Shown here one piece after another: positions 36,861-46,213 of a stretch of 64,000 nucleotides of DNA. The stretch's first letter is position 1. Every line of letters begins with the position of its first letter. The stretch covers positions 1 to 64,000 of the forward strand of contig NZ_SJEE01000020.1 of NCBI RefSeq assembly GCF_006937785.1, written 5' to 3'. Source of the stretch: Pseudanabaena sp. UWO311. GTDB taxonomy: Bacteria > Cyanobacteriota > Cyanobacteriia > Pseudanabaenales > Pseudanabaenaceae. Below the pieces are notes generated by a model, which worked only from the letters and a program-made list of their open reading frames with translations, was not told the origin of the DNA and did not search any database. Position numbers and translations under genes: made by a program.

Positions 36861-36918
36861 ATGCAAGCTCACAACAAATTTCTGCTAAAATCAAATTCTG
36901 CAAGATTAGCCTGAAAGT

Positions 36919-37815
36919 ATGAGATTTATTAGTCCAAAAACTGATTTTGCATTCAAGAAAATCTTTGGCTCTGAACAAAGCCATGATGTCTTGATCAGTT
37001 TTTTGAATGCGATGCTTTACAACGGCGATCGCAAAATTTCGCAATTAGAAATTCTAAATCCTTATTTAACTCCGCGCATCCGAGGTGTTAAGGACACTTA
37101 TCTCGATGTCAAAGCCAAGCTGGATAATGGCACAAGCGTAATTATCGAAATGCAAGTATTAAATATTGAAGGATTTGAAAAGCGAATTCTCTATAATGCT
37201 GCAAAAGCCTATTCTATTCAACTCGGTATTGGTCAATCCTATTCGCTCCTAAATCCTGTGATTGCACTGACAATTACTGATTTTGTGATGTTTCCCGAAA
37301 TAAATCAATTGACTTCTCGGTTTATTTTAAAAGAGAAAGATTTTTTGATTGACTATCCCATTTATGATCTTGAGTTGGTGTTTGTTGAGTTACCAAAGTT
37401 TGACAAAGCGATCACTGATCTAGAAACCATGGCGGACAAGTGGTTATATTTCCTCAAACATGCGATCGATTTAGATGTTGTGCCAGAGAGTATGAATCTT
37501 GTGCCAGAAATTAGGCAAGCTTTTGAATTTGCGAGAGAAGGCAATCTCTCGCCTGAAGAATTAGATGAGTTAGAGCATCAGGAGTTCTTTATCCAAGATC
37601 ACCGTAACGCAATCATCAAGGCTTTGAAACAAGGAGAAAAGAAAGGCTTGGAGCAAGGTTTAGAGCAAGGCTTGGAGCAAGGTAAAACTGAGGCAACGCT
37701 AGCAATGGCAACAAAATTGCTTGATCTTCTTGATGACGCGGCGGTTAGCCATGCGACTGGGTTGAGTTTGCCAGAAATAGCAAAATTAAGAAGTATGAGA
37801 TCGCAACATCAATAA
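36919..37815 (+). CDS. Rpn/PD-(D/E)XK transposase-family nuclease
   Basis: A 298-residue member of the Rpn/DUF4351-like group of PD-(D/E)XK proteins, which promote recombination or act in defence. N-terminal signature: FISPKTDFAFKKIFGSE. Catalytic pattern: Asp63 in DTYLDVKAK and Glu77-x-Gln79 in VIIEMQV; in related proteins the last position is often Gln or Lys. The C-terminal third (about 238-255) contains a slippery repeat GLEQGLEQGLEQGK, where tandem 12-base units could change length. The tail beyond is helical. It is an independent gene. Confidence 0.85.
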   Translation: MRFISPKTDFAFKKIFGSEQSHDVLISFLNAMLYNGDRKISQLEILNPYLTPRIRGVKDTYLDVKAKLDNGTSVIIEMQVLNIEGFEKRILYNAAKAYSIQLGIGQSYSLLNPVIALTITDFVMFPEINQLTSRFILKEKDFLIDYPIYDLELVFVELPKFDKAITDLETMADKWLYFLKHAIDLDVVPESMNLVPEIRQAFEFAREGNLSPEELDELEHQEFFIQDHRNAIIKALKQGEKKGLEQGLEQGLEQGKTEATLAMATKLLDLLDDAAVSHATGLSLPEIAKLRSMRSQHQ

Positions 37816-37858
37816 GACAGTAAATCTGTAGCGATCTCATGTCGTCAATTTACAGCAA

Positions 37859-39925
37859 TCACCAGATCTTCCAATCACTCCAGTTGAGATTAAAAATAGA
37901 AGTGTCGGGAAATGCGATCGCATTATTATTCTTTACTAACATTTGCTGTAACTGCATAAGTTGTGGGCTTACCATTGGCAAATCCTCAACTAGTTGATAA
38001 GGGAGAATTCCTTCAGACAAAGCAAAATCAGCAGTTGTACCTGCGGCGGCTCCAACAGACCATTCATAGGAATGGACGCGATAGCCTGCGGCGACGATAT
38101 AGCTAAAGGCGATGTTTTTGCCAGACACGATCAGATTATCAATTTTTTGAGGAATTAGCGATCGCAATGGAATTTGTCCTGGGAATGCTGGCCCGTGACC
38201 ATTGCGAACTCCAGCACGTTCGGTATTTCCTGCTTTCTCAACTGGATATTCACTCAAGCAAGGATGGAAGTCTAGATAATATTGAGCAATGCCGATCGCA
38301 TCAGGATAAATCGTCGAACGGGTACGACGCGGAATTTTGTTTGGATCAGTATTATTTCTAATAGTGCTAGCTGCGTCTAATCCTGACAAGGCTTTCCATA
38401 AGCTGCGGTAGGTTGATTCTGAAAGTTTATTTCGATAAAGTTCAGTACTAAAATCGACCTGTGAGACATCAATTTCCGACATACTAAATCCTTCAGGATA
38501 GCCATAGGAAGGGCGACCGATAATCCGCCTTGATTCACGAATGTACGGATATTTGGACAACCCATGTAAAGTCCCCATTGGCGAGTCAAGGCCCGTTAGT
38601 AAACGGTGATTCGGAAAAGGCTTTTTCCAATCAGTTTTTTGTTGCGAATCCGTTGTTCCTGCTACTAGCCAATAATAGAAGCCAAGCGCGATTTCTTCCC
38701 CACTTTTAAGGGTTTCTGTGCGTAAGCCACCCATCCATCCATTAGGCTCTAGTTGACCCATGCGTTGCAATTGTGCTTGAGAGTAAATGAGATTATCCTT
38801 GTCAGTCCCTGGGCGATAGTCATTACCCCATACCCAGTTCTGCATGGAGATATCACCTGCTTTCATGGCAGAAACGCCAAAGGCATTCTTCTTAGGATTT
38901 TCTGATTCAGCACTCCAGATCCGTCGATAGGTAAAGATCGTATCAAAGTTGGCGAGATTTGGCTTCGGGTCAGAACCGTAATAGGGTAAATAGCGATCGT
39001 AAGATTCAGGCTTCTTCTGTGGCTGAGCTTCCTTGGTTTGCTCCATTGCAAAGGTGTAGGTAAAACCTTGAGTGCAGTAGGCATCATTGGTCGTTACAGG
39101 TGAAGATGGATTGAGATGCGATCGCGGATCGATACCCAAGCGATAGGGAACATCAGCTAGGGCAATAATTTCCCCTGTTTCGGTGGAGTCAATTACAAAC
39201 CAATCACTTGAGCGCTTTTGCATCTGAGTCTTGTCATTGACTAAAGGCACAAAGCGAATAATTTGTTTTTGTAAGCGTGGCGAATTTTCGTAGCGATATG
39301 CATCTTCAATAATTTGTGAAAGTGGCTCGGTATTTAATGGTGGCGTATTTGGTGCGGGACTATGTTGAATTGCGATCGCGCGATCGATCAGTTTTCCGTC
39401 TGCACTCATTTCCAACTTCTTAATCACGGTATTCGGAAACCATTTCAGCTTACCATTACCTTTTTGCGCTGCTTCCTGCAACATGCCCACTAGTATTTGC
39501 TGCGCGGTATTGGGGATAAAACAAGACACACTTACCCAACAATCTCCCGCATTCAACTTTCCATAATTCTGTTCAATGCGCTTCCGAAATTCTGTATATC
39601 CTTGAGGAAAAAACCACAGATTGCGCTGTTTCTTAGCTTCATCTAAAGCAGAAGTACCTTGAGCAGTGATCTGTCCACCTACCCAATCGGTAATTTCAGT
39701 CATACAGACAGTGCGTCCTGCTAGTAGACCTTCGTAAGCAGTTGCTGTACCTGCCACACCACCACCCACGATCAGGATTTCACAATCTTCATTACGCACT
39801 GATGCTTTAGGCAGAGAATTTTGGGCGATCGCAAGATCGACAATTCCTATAGATCCTACGGAAATAGAGATCGCATAGATTGAAACACAAGCTTTAGAAC
39901 TGAGCTTTTTCAATGATTTTGACAT
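37859..39925 (-). CDS. Exported FAD-dependent oxidoreductase
   Basis: A 688-residue protein with a likely signal peptide (residues 1-34, cleavage near IAQ) and an FAD-binding Rossmann motif ILIVGGGVAGTATAYE at about 50-65. The family is the FAD-dependent oxidoreductase group (FAD_oxidored). The fold continues with a GxGxxG-like segment and a C-terminal NLIVSGKNIAFSYIVAAGYRVH. The substrate is unknown. The region upstream has an imperfect hairpin (about 40037-40098) and the divergent PhoX-like gene, so both may share a control region. Confidence 0.82.
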   Translation of the reverse strand: MSKSLKKLSSKACVSIYAISISVGSIGIVDLAIAQNSLPKASVRNEDCEILIVGGGVAGTATAYEGLLAGRTVCMTEITDWVGGQITAQGTSALDEAKKQRNLWFFPQGYTEFRKRIEQNYGKLNAGDCWVSVSCFIPNTAQQILVGMLQEAAQKGNGKLKWFPNTVIKKLEMSADGKLIDRAIAIQHSPAPNTPPLNTEPLSQIIEDAYRYENSPRLQKQIIRFVPLVNDKTQMQKRSSDWFVIDSTETGEIIALADVPYRLGIDPRSHLNPSSPVTTNDAYCTQGFTYTFAMEQTKEAQPQKKPESYDRYLPYYGSDPKPNLANFDTIFTYRRIWSAESENPKKNAFGVSAMKAGDISMQNWVWGNDYRPGTDKDNLIYSQAQLQRMGQLEPNGWMGGLRTETLKSGEEIALGFYYWLVAGTTDSQQKTDWKKPFPNHRLLTGLDSPMGTLHGLSKYPYIRESRRIIGRPSYGYPEGFSMSEIDVSQVDFSTELYRNKLSESTYRSLWKALSGLDAASTIRNNTDPNKIPRRTRSTIYPDAIGIAQYYLDFHPCLSEYPVEKAGNTERAGVRNGHGPAFPGQIPLRSLIPQKIDNLIVSGKNIAFSYIVAAGYRVHSYEWSVGAAAGTTADFALSEGILPYQLVEDLPMVSPQLMQLQQMLVKNNNAIAFPDTSIFNLNWSDWKIW

Positions 39926-40130
39926 TAGGGTAAATTTTTTAGATTGCAGCAGATCCTAACCTTAAGTTTACCTCGCCTTAAACTCATGACGCTAATGTTA
40001 GGAGCATAGACAAAATATTACGACGTTATAACTATAAAACCCAAACCTCAAGAGAGCGTTACACCGCAAAGCAACGCAACTCTCTCTTCAGGTTTGGCAA
40101 CAGCTATAGCATCAGGAAATTATTTAAAAC

Positions 40131-42362
40131 ATGACCATTAACCGCAGAGATTTCCTAACTTTTATTGGTGGCATTAGTGGAGCGGTGCTACTTGGTGCGT
40201 CTCCTCGCGATCGTCAAATCCTCAAATTTTCGATGCCTTTCATGCAACCAGAGGAAGGCAGTGAGGCTTTTGCGGCAACATCCTCCCTGCTGAGCTTCAA
40301 GCCAATTAAGGGCGTAATGCCCTTGCTGACAGACATGATTGATCCATCAAAACAGAGTCAGGCTTACAAAAATGCTGAAGTAATTGACGATCTAGTTCTT
40401 CCTGAAGGATTTGTCTATGATGTGATCGCAACATGGGGTGATCCCGTTGGAGACTCACGATTTGGCTATAACAATGATTATCTGTCGCTGATTGAAACTA
40501 GCGAAAATGAAGGATATCTAACCGTCAATTTTGAGTATATTAGCAACATTCCTTGGGAGCAAGCTTTCACTAAAGTGATCGGCAAGTCTTTACCATTCAC
40601 TGAAGTTGCCGATCAACTCAAAGCCATGGGTAGCAAAGATATTGATGCTTGGTCATTAGCTGACAATAATCCACTTAAGAACCAAATTAAATTAATTTCC
40701 AAAGAAGCATTAATTGATCTTGGTATTGGCGTAATTTCTGTAAAGCGTGATGCTAATGGTAAATGGGAGCGCACTAATTCCAAAGCCGACCGTCGCGTCA
40801 CAGGGATATCGGGTTTAGAAGATGGTCGCTATCTCAAGGTTACGGGGCCAGCAGCAGAGATTTTCCGTAAGACCAAGGGTTTAGGCTATACCGATAAACT
40901 TGGCGATCGCATTATCGGGACATTCAATAACTGTGCTGGCGGCACAACTCCTTGGGGAACAGTGCTTAGTGCTGAAGAGAACTATCAAAATTTTGTACCA
41001 GAGGAGGTAATGCCCGATGGAACTTCCTTCTCACCTAGCAAAAAGAAGTTTACCAAATACGACAATGAACTAGTTGGCATTGCTAATGTATTTGGGCTAG
41101 CGGGTAATAAGTATGGCTGGATTGTGGAGATCAATCCAGCCAATCCTGATGATTTTGGCACTAAGCATACTTGGTTAGGACGCTATCGCCATGAAGCCGT
41201 GGGTATTCGTGCCGAAGCGGGTAAGCCTTTAGTATTTTATTCTGGCTGCGATCGCCGTGGTGGACATCTCTATAAATTTGTAAGTAAAGGTGTTGTTACC
41301 GATCCGAAAGACAAAGCAAATTCTAAGCTTTTAGAAACGGGAATGCTTTATGCCGCCAAGTTTAATGCCGATGGGACGGGTAGCTGGATTGCCCTAAATA
41401 CACTAACCCCAATCAATCCTCACAAAATTGATGTCCTCGCAGGAAAAATGTTGCCTCTCCCTAAACGTCCCGAAGGTGGAATTTTTAATGCAACTAAGGA
41501 AGATGAGGTTACGAAATTTAAATCTAAATTCAAAACCTTGGGAGATCTATACAGTGGCAGCGATCGCGAGAAGCAAGGGGCGATTTTAATCGATGCCCAT
41601 TATGCAGCTAATGCCGTCGGCGCAACCTGTACAGCAAGACCTGAAGATACCGAAGTGGCAACAGATGGCTCTTTATTTATTACCTTTACTTCTGGTTCTG
41701 CCAGTGACACCGATGGAAGTCCAGATTTGCGCATCTTTAAGGGTAAAGATGGCAAAGTATACGAATATGGCTGGATCATGCGTTTAAATGAAGAAAGCAA
41801 TCAGCCTGAGGCAATGAACTTCCAATGGTCAATGGTTGCGACAGGTGGGGAACCAACCGAAGGAGGTCTTGGTTTTGCGAATCCTGATAACCTAGCGATC
41901 GATCGTGGCGGACATCTTTGGATGGTTACTGATATGTCCTCTGACAAATACAACCGTGCTATTCCCAGTCGGCAAGACAAATCTGGAAAGCCTGTCAGTC
42001 AATCAGATTTACGCGGACTTTATGGCAATAGTTCGATTTGGTTTTTGCCAACCTCTGGTGCAGATATTGGCAAAGCATTTCTATTTGGATTTGGCCCAAT
42101 CGAATGCGAAACCACAGGTCAATTCTTCTCTAGCGATCAGCAGACACTTTTTCTATCGGTGCAGCACCCAGGAGAAATCAATGGTACTCGCAAGAACATG
42201 ACATTTGAATCCCGTAAATTTGCGATGAGAACTACTAATGGCAAAGAGTTTATACAAACCCGAAAAGTGCCCATTGGCTCCAATTGGCCGACACTAAAGC
42301 CAAATGATCCACCTAAGCCTGCGGTAGTAGCCATTCGTAAAATCAATAACAGCGCTATCTAA
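40131..42362 (+). CDS. Tat-exported PhoX-type phosphatase (DUF839)
   Basis: A 743-residue protein beginning TINRRDFLTFIGG, a twin-arginine signal (NRRDFL) with the hydrophobic stretch FIGGISGAVLLGA. The mature part is the DUF839/PhoX fold, which binds iron and calcium and hydrolyses phosphomonoesters in the periplasm. Characteristic segments are TPWGTVLSAEENYQNF, WLGRYRHEAVGIRA and GDRIIGTFNNCAGGTTPWG. It is larger than many PhoX proteins. Phosphate-starvation control would be expected for this family, but I see no Pho box. The neighbouring TatA and PsiE-like proteins are not linked genes. Confidence 0.88.
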   Translation: MTINRRDFLTFIGGISGAVLLGASPRDRQILKFSMPFMQPEEGSEAFAATSSLLSFKPIKGVMPLLTDMIDPSKQSQAYKNAEVIDDLVLPEGFVYDVIATWGDPVGDSRFGYNNDYLSLIETSENEGYLTVNFEYISNIPWEQAFTKVIGKSLPFTEVADQLKAMGSKDIDAWSLADNNPLKNQIKLISKEALIDLGIGVISVKRDANGKWERTNSKADRRVTGISGLEDGRYLKVTGPAAEIFRKTKGLGYTDKLGDRIIGTFNNCAGGTTPWGTVLSAEENYQNFVPEEVMPDGTSFSPSKKKFTKYDNELVGIANVFGLAGNKYGWIVEINPANPDDFGTKHTWLGRYRHEAVGIRAEAGKPLVFYSGCDRRGGHLYKFVSKGVVTDPKDKANSKLLETGMLYAAKFNADGTGSWIALNTLTPINPHKIDVLAGKMLPLPKRPEGGIFNATKEDEVTKFKSKFKTLGDLYSGSDREKQGAILIDAHYAANAVGATCTARPEDTEVATDGSLFITFTSGSASDTDGSPDLRIFKGKDGKVYEYGWIMRLNEESNQPEAMNFQWSMVATGGEPTEGGLGFANPDNLAIDRGGHLWMVTDMSSDKYNRAIPSRQDKSGKPVSQSDLRGLYGNSSIWFLPTSGADIGKAFLFGFGPIECETTGQFFSSDQQTLFLSVQHPGEINGTRKNMTFESRKFAMRTTNGKEFIQTRKVPIGSNWPTLKPNDPPKPAVVAIRKINNSAI

Positions 42363-42465
42363 TACCAAAACACAAAATGGCTACGCCATTTTGTGTTTTT
42401 AAAACCCTTATAGGGTTTGGTTTTTAATTCACGAAAGTGTAGCCACACTTTCGTGAATTGGTATA
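42361..42465. repeat. Repeat family A, copy 2 (best preserved)
   Basis: Ends AATACCAA and TTGGTAT. Three nested stems: ACACAAAATGGC/GCCATTTTGTGT, AAACCCTTATAGGGTTT, and AATTCACGAAAGTGT/ACACTTTCGTGAATT. It starts 1 base before the PhoX stop ends. Copies at 53084 and 9907. Confidence 0.75.
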
Positions 42466-42571
42466 AAATGACAGAACTAAGCGCTCAAAAGTGATGGGAA
42501 GGTATTCATTCAAATCATTTATAGTTCATGAATGGCGGTGCTGTGCATCGCCATTCATCATTTTAAAGTTG

Positions 42572-44131
42572 TTAACTAAATTTAGTTAACAACTTTAAAA
42601 ATGACTGTGTGCGTGGAGTCAGCAAAGTTTTACGATAGGCATCGGCAGCTTTTTTGATCGCATCTGCTTGAGTAGGATAGGAATGGATCACGCCAGAAAG
42701 TGCATTTAAGCCCTGCTTTGTGGCGATCGCTAAAGTGATTTCGCTAATCATTTCGCCAGCATGACGTGCCACAATTGTGGCTCCAAGAATCCGATCTGAT
42801 CCACGCTGATGCAAGATTTTGACAAACCCTTCCGTTTCTCCATCATAAATAGCGCGATCGACGGAAGAGAAAGGAATTTTAATCTCACTGGTTTCTAAAC
42901 CTTTCGCTTTCGCTTCTTCGGCATATAAGCCCACATGGGCGATTTCGGGATCAGTATAAGTCACCCAAGGCATTACCAAATCACTGAGTTTGCTTTTGCC
43001 CAAACCAAAGGGAGCAAATAATGTGTTTTTAATCACGATTCTCGCGGCGGCATCAGCGGCATGGGTAAATTTCCAATTCATGCAAATATCTCCTGCGGCA
43101 AAAATCCGTGGGTTCGTAGTCTGGAGATAATCATTCACGATTACGCCGCGCCGCTTGTCGTAGTCTACGCCCACTGCTTCCAGATTCAATCCCACATTTG
43201 GCGATCGCCCTGCACCAACCAGAATTTCATCGACTTCAATTTGATTTACAGTTCCATTTTGCTTGTAATGGATGACTTTCCCATTGTCAGTTTTTTCAAC
43301 TTTGGCGATCGCACAATCAAGCACTAAATTCAATCCCTCGCGGATAAATTTTTGCTGGACAATTTCCGCTGCGTCAGCATCTTCGCGATCGAGTAAATGC
43401 GGATTTTTATGCAGTAATGTCACTTCACAGCCTAAGCGGTAAAAAGCTTGGGCTAATTCACAACCAATGGGACCACCGCCGATCACCGCCAATCTTTTAG
43501 GGCGATCGGTCAACGAAAATACAGTCTCATTGGTTAAATATCCAGCTTCGGTCAGTCCAGCAATTTGAGGATCGGCAGCCCTTGCACCTGTGGCAATTAC
43601 GGCTTTTTTAAAGCGTAGTTGTATATTATTAACTGCGATCGCCTTCTCATTAATAAATTCTGCTGAACCAAGAAATACATCCACGCCGAGATTGCGAAAT
43701 CGCTCGGCGGAGTCATGGTGACTAATCCCCGCACGGATTTTGCGCATTCTTTCCATTACTGCGGCAAAGTCAATATCAATATGGTTGGGTGGATTAATGC
43801 CAAAGGGAGCCGAGTCAAACATATCCGCAACAACTCGAGACGAACGAATTACACATTTAGAAGGAACGCATCCGACATTTAGGCAATCACCACCCATCAA
43901 GTTTTTCTCAATCAAGGCAACTTTTAATCCCAAGCCTAAACCTGCCGCCCCTGCCGCTACTACCAATCCCGCCGTTCCTGCACCAATTACAACCAAGTCG
44001 TAAATAGCGGCTGGTTGAGGATTTACCCAATCTAGAGGATGTACGTTTGCGATCAAATCACGATTATAGGCATCCACAGGCTGAATGAAATCTTCATAGC
44101 GATCGCTTGAATATGCTTGGGATTGAGTCAT
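42572..44131 (-). CDS. Mercuric reductase-like pyridine nucleotide-disulfide oxidoreductase
   Basis: A 519-residue flavoprotein of the dihydrolipoamide dehydrogenase/mercuric reductase group. The FAD motif VVIGAGTAGLVVA and redox-active disulfide GGDCLNVGCVPSKC are intact, with NAD(P)-binding VIGGGPIGCELA and a dimerisation domain (about 400-519). It lacks the N-terminal heavy-metal domain and the C-terminal Cys-Cys pair of MerA, so true mercury reduction is doubtful. Cyanobacterial homologues are often labelled mercuric reductase. No merR or merT gene is adjacent. An upstream repeat B copy separates it from the next region. Confidence 0.85.
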   Translation of the reverse strand: MTQSQAYSSDRYEDFIQPVDAYNRDLIANVHPLDWVNPQPAAIYDLVVIGAGTAGLVVAAGAAGLGLGLKVALIEKNLMGGDCLNVGCVPSKCVIRSSRVVADMFDSAPFGINPPNHIDIDFAAVMERMRKIRAGISHHDSAERFRNLGVDVFLGSAEFINEKAIAVNNIQLRFKKAVIATGARAADPQIAGLTEAGYLTNETVFSLTDRPKRLAVIGGGPIGCELAQAFYRLGCEVTLLHKNPHLLDREDADAAEIVQQKFIREGLNLVLDCAIAKVEKTDNGKVIHYKQNGTVNQIEVDEILVGAGRSPNVGLNLEAVGVDYDKRRGVIVNDYLQTTNPRIFAAGDICMNWKFTHAADAAARIVIKNTLFAPFGLGKSKLSDLVMPWVTYTDPEIAHVGLYAEEAKAKGLETSEIKIPFSSVDRAIYDGETEGFVKILHQRGSDRILGATIVARHAGEMISEITLAIATKQGLNALSGVIHSYPTQADAIKKAADAYRKTLLTPRTQSFLKLLTKFS

Positions 44132-44694
44132 GATTTGATACTGTTGATTAAATTAAGTAAAACGAATCAATAAACTTGTGAAAAGTGTCGCTAAGTAACA
44201 CTTTTCACAAGTTTATTGATTCAGGTTTGAGCGCAAAATGCTGTAGTTCAAGTATAAGCACAGGATAAAAAATCAAAAAATAGAACGCTAAATCAGCATA
44301 AAAGTTTTATCCAGTAACTATTTTAGGCTTGGAAGCTAAAATAGTTACTGGGAGGGCATTTCAGGTTTTTTGTCCTGTACTTAGATTTTTCATTTAAGAA
44401 CTAAGCGCGTTGTAAAGTCAGTCCAGAACTAATCTGGATTTTAGTAGTATATTGAGAATAAATTGACGTAAGCAATGCAAATTGTGAAAATTTGTGACGC
44501 TGCTGGTAAAAGCAAGTGCTTAATATAGGTAAAATCATGAGGAATAAATTTTAAAATACGAGATTTTAAAATTTATTCAATAGATATAGGGTTTTGCGGT
44601 AGTTTGAGGTTAGATCGATGTTTTGTGCCGCATTTGCGTATGAATCATAAGTTAGATTTACCATGAGGCTGGCAACAATACCTGATCAGATAAA
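44132..44694. other. Gene-free region: repeat B copy, hairpins, cassette boundary
   Basis: Holds the repeat B copy at 44161-44245, a hairpin CAGTAACTATTTTAG (44312) pairing with CTAAAATAGTTACTG (44336), a hairpin GAATAAATTTTAAAAT (44542) with its complement at 44563, and the left end of the proposed cassette at 44652. No gene longer than the 11-codon leader at 44663 is credible. Confidence 0.55.
44161..44245. repeat. Repeat family B, copy 3
   Basis: AACGAATCAATAAACTTGTG, a stem AAAAGTGT...ACACTTTT, and the tail GGTTTGAGCGCAAAATGCTGTAG. Same structure as the copies at 29931 and 36187, with a diverged stem. Confidence 0.7.
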
Positions 44695-45491
44695 GTGATA
44701 CAGATTCCAAATCTTCTTTATAGTTGCCTTGCAAGTATTCAATACATGAATCCATCTGCTATACAAAATTTGCTTGACGAATCCAAATTGCTGCATGATC
44801 ATGCACTAAATGACAAACAATACACTATTCCTGCATTTATTAGTAGTTGGATAGCATGGGAAGCTTTACGCACACGCTTTATAAGAGTTGTTATTCACCA
44901 TAAAGGATGGCTTCTGAAAGATGCTGATAGCGTCTTGGCCAAGAAAAGAATCAGTAGCATGTCAGCGACTGAATCTGTAATATTAGGTCTAGGGTTGAAG
45001 CACCCTCATCAATGGTCTAAGAAGTCAGCAAAAGGCTGGAAAGCGCTAGCTGAGATTGAGCCATTGCGTCACAGACTTATTCATGGCTTTAAGGCTATGG
45101 ATCCAATAAGAGTTCAAGCAGCTACAAAGGTAGTAATCTGCTCAGTCTCAAATCATGACTGGCTTTCGACTATTCCTATTGTTGATGCATCCAAGGAAAA
45201 AGACCGAATTGTTGTGGGTTCACTGCTTAAGCACAAGCGGTCGTCGAAAACAACTCATAATCGCTGCATACAAGAATTGGCTGATATTATGAATGTCGAT
45301 CTAAACAAGGTTACAAAGCCTCTGCCAAGCCTTGATCGTCTTGAGGATATGCTTAAGGTTTTTATATCTTGAAGGAATATTTGGTATTGTGAGCAACCAT
45401 GCAATATCTAACAAGCGCGTGCACTCGGAACGGATATAGACGCTATCGGTTATGATGCAAATATTGTTGCCGTCCGCTGACGCGCAAGCCG
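44652..45491 (+). mobile_element. Integron-like gene cassette carrying a HEPN gene
   Basis: An 840-base unit bounded on the left by a core-site-like G^TTAGAT (44651-44657) and on the right by G^TTATAC (45491-45497), with an attC-like site at its 3' end and one ORF inside. Circularised, its junction would read GTTAGAT, the exact complement of the R'' box ATCTAAC at 45406-45412. That is the expected signature of a true cassette. No upstream attC or integrase is in the window, so it would be a lone insertion at a secondary site or a remnant of an array. Confidence 0.55.
44695..45372 (+). CDS. HEPN-domain protein
   Basis: A 225-residue all-helical protein with the HEPN motif R-H-x3-H (Arg125, His126, His130) in EPLRHRLIHGF. 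HEPN proteins of this kind are often RNases in toxin or defence systems, or nucleic acid-binding helpers. The GTG at 44695 overlaps the stop of an 11-codon upstream frame by GTGA; an ATG at 44746 would give a shorter protein (208 residues) that begins at the first helix. I see no SD sequence at either. No HIP1 octamer lies inside. It is the only ORF of the proposed integron cassette, and ends 33 bases before the attC-like site. No antitoxin is recognisable. Confidence 0.6.
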   Translation: MIQIPNLLYSCLASIQYMNPSAIQNLLDESKLLHDHALNDKQYTIPAFISSWIAWEALRTRFIRVVIHHKGWLLKDADSVLAKKRISSMSATESVILGLGLKHPHQWSKKSAKGWKALAEIEPLRHRLIHGFKAMDPIRVQAATKVVICSVSNHDWLSTIPIVDASKEKDRIVVGSLLKHKRSSKTTHNRCIQELADIMNVDLNKVTKPLPSLDRLEDMLKVFIS

Positions 45492-45837
45492 TTATACCGA
45501 ATCGAAACGCCCGTTAAAGCTGTCTTTTGTTAGCCGAAAATAGGCAAGCAAAAATGGTTGACTTCGTTGATTAGTTCCGAAAGGTTATTGGCGATCGCAA
45601 AGTCAAATAATAGCACTGTTGGATAATAACGACTAGAATCGCTGAAACCCTCACAGAGAAAAGCTTTCAAGCCTTTTGATTAAATGTCCTTGAAACTTTT
45701 GCCCAGACTAGGTTACAAAACTTTTTGATTGCCCAACAGGGCTAATTATTAAGCAATCGCCAATAATTGATCACTTTTATTGCTAAGCACTAAGTACGAG
45801 ACAAAAAGATTTGAGAAGCGATACAAAGTATCGCTTC
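45373..45837. other. Gene-free region: attC-like site and unassigned sequence
   Basis: 45406-45497 is the attC-like site. 45498-45800 has no credible gene; it contains GTTAAAGC and GTTAGCC core-like fragments that could be decayed cassette ends, and may be relic sequence. 45806-45846 is a terminator hairpin. Confidence 0.45.
45406..45497 (+). other. attC-like recombination site
   Basis: 92 bases, within the usual 57-141 range. The R'' box ATCTAAC matches RYYYAAC at every position; the R' box is GTTATAC. The arms fold: GCGCGT (45415-45420) pairs with ACGCGC (45480-45485), CGG with CCG, and ACGG with CCGT, with an unpaired A on the 5' arm at the position of an extrahelical base. The start TAACAAGCGCGTGCACTCGG resembles known cassette attC sites. 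It begins 33 bases after the HEPN stop. Confidence 0.6.
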
Positions 45838-45846
45838 TCAAATCTT
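45806..45846 (-). terminator. Terminator of the DoxX gene
   Basis: A 19-base stem AAGATTTGAGAAGCGATAC with an AAA loop overlaps the stop codon at 45838. Confidence 0.75.
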
Positions 45847-46212
45847 CTTGGTGTACCACCAAGCCCAAGCGATGAGGACTGCTTGCAATGGCAACCGCCC
45901 CCATCGTAATAAGTCTGAGTCGGGAATTCCATCCATTTGAATACGATTAACTGCCATGTTGATATTGGCAGGAAATACAGCAATGAATAGGGCGATCAAT
46001 CCCCATGCTGCGGCTTGACTGACTGGGGGAACTAACAAGCCAACTCCACCTAAAATTTCAAATACGCCACTAATGTAAACCAAAGCTAAAGGATAAGGTA
46101 AAAAAGAAGGAACGATCTTCACAAATGGATCGGGCGTTACCCAGTGAAGTGTCCCTGCGGTAATCATGAATATCGCAAGCAAGACCCGTAAAACTGATTT
46201 AATTGTGAGCAT
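45838..46212 (-). CDS. DoxX-family membrane protein
   Basis: A 124-residue protein with four hydrophobic helices (about 8-26, 44-66, 70-88, 101-120). This is the DoxX family, small membrane proteins often linked to redox or stress. A conserved GGVGLLVPP segment lies between helices 2 and 3. It begins 1 base after the DUF72 gene on the same strand, so the two form an operon. Confidence 0.85.
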   Translation of the reverse strand: MLTIKSVLRVLLAIFMITAGTLHWVTPDPFVKIVPSFLPYPLALVYISGVFEILGGVGLLVPPVSQAAAWGLIALFIAVFPANINMAVNRIQMDGIPDSDLLRWGRLPLQAVLIAWAWWYTKKI

Positions 46213-46213
46213 A

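Noticed and set aside
44609-44615. Second GTTAGAT word as alternative cassette boundary
   Set aside because: It would place 42 more non-coding bases in the cassette and is further from the ORF; 44651 fits better, but the word cannot be fully excluded.
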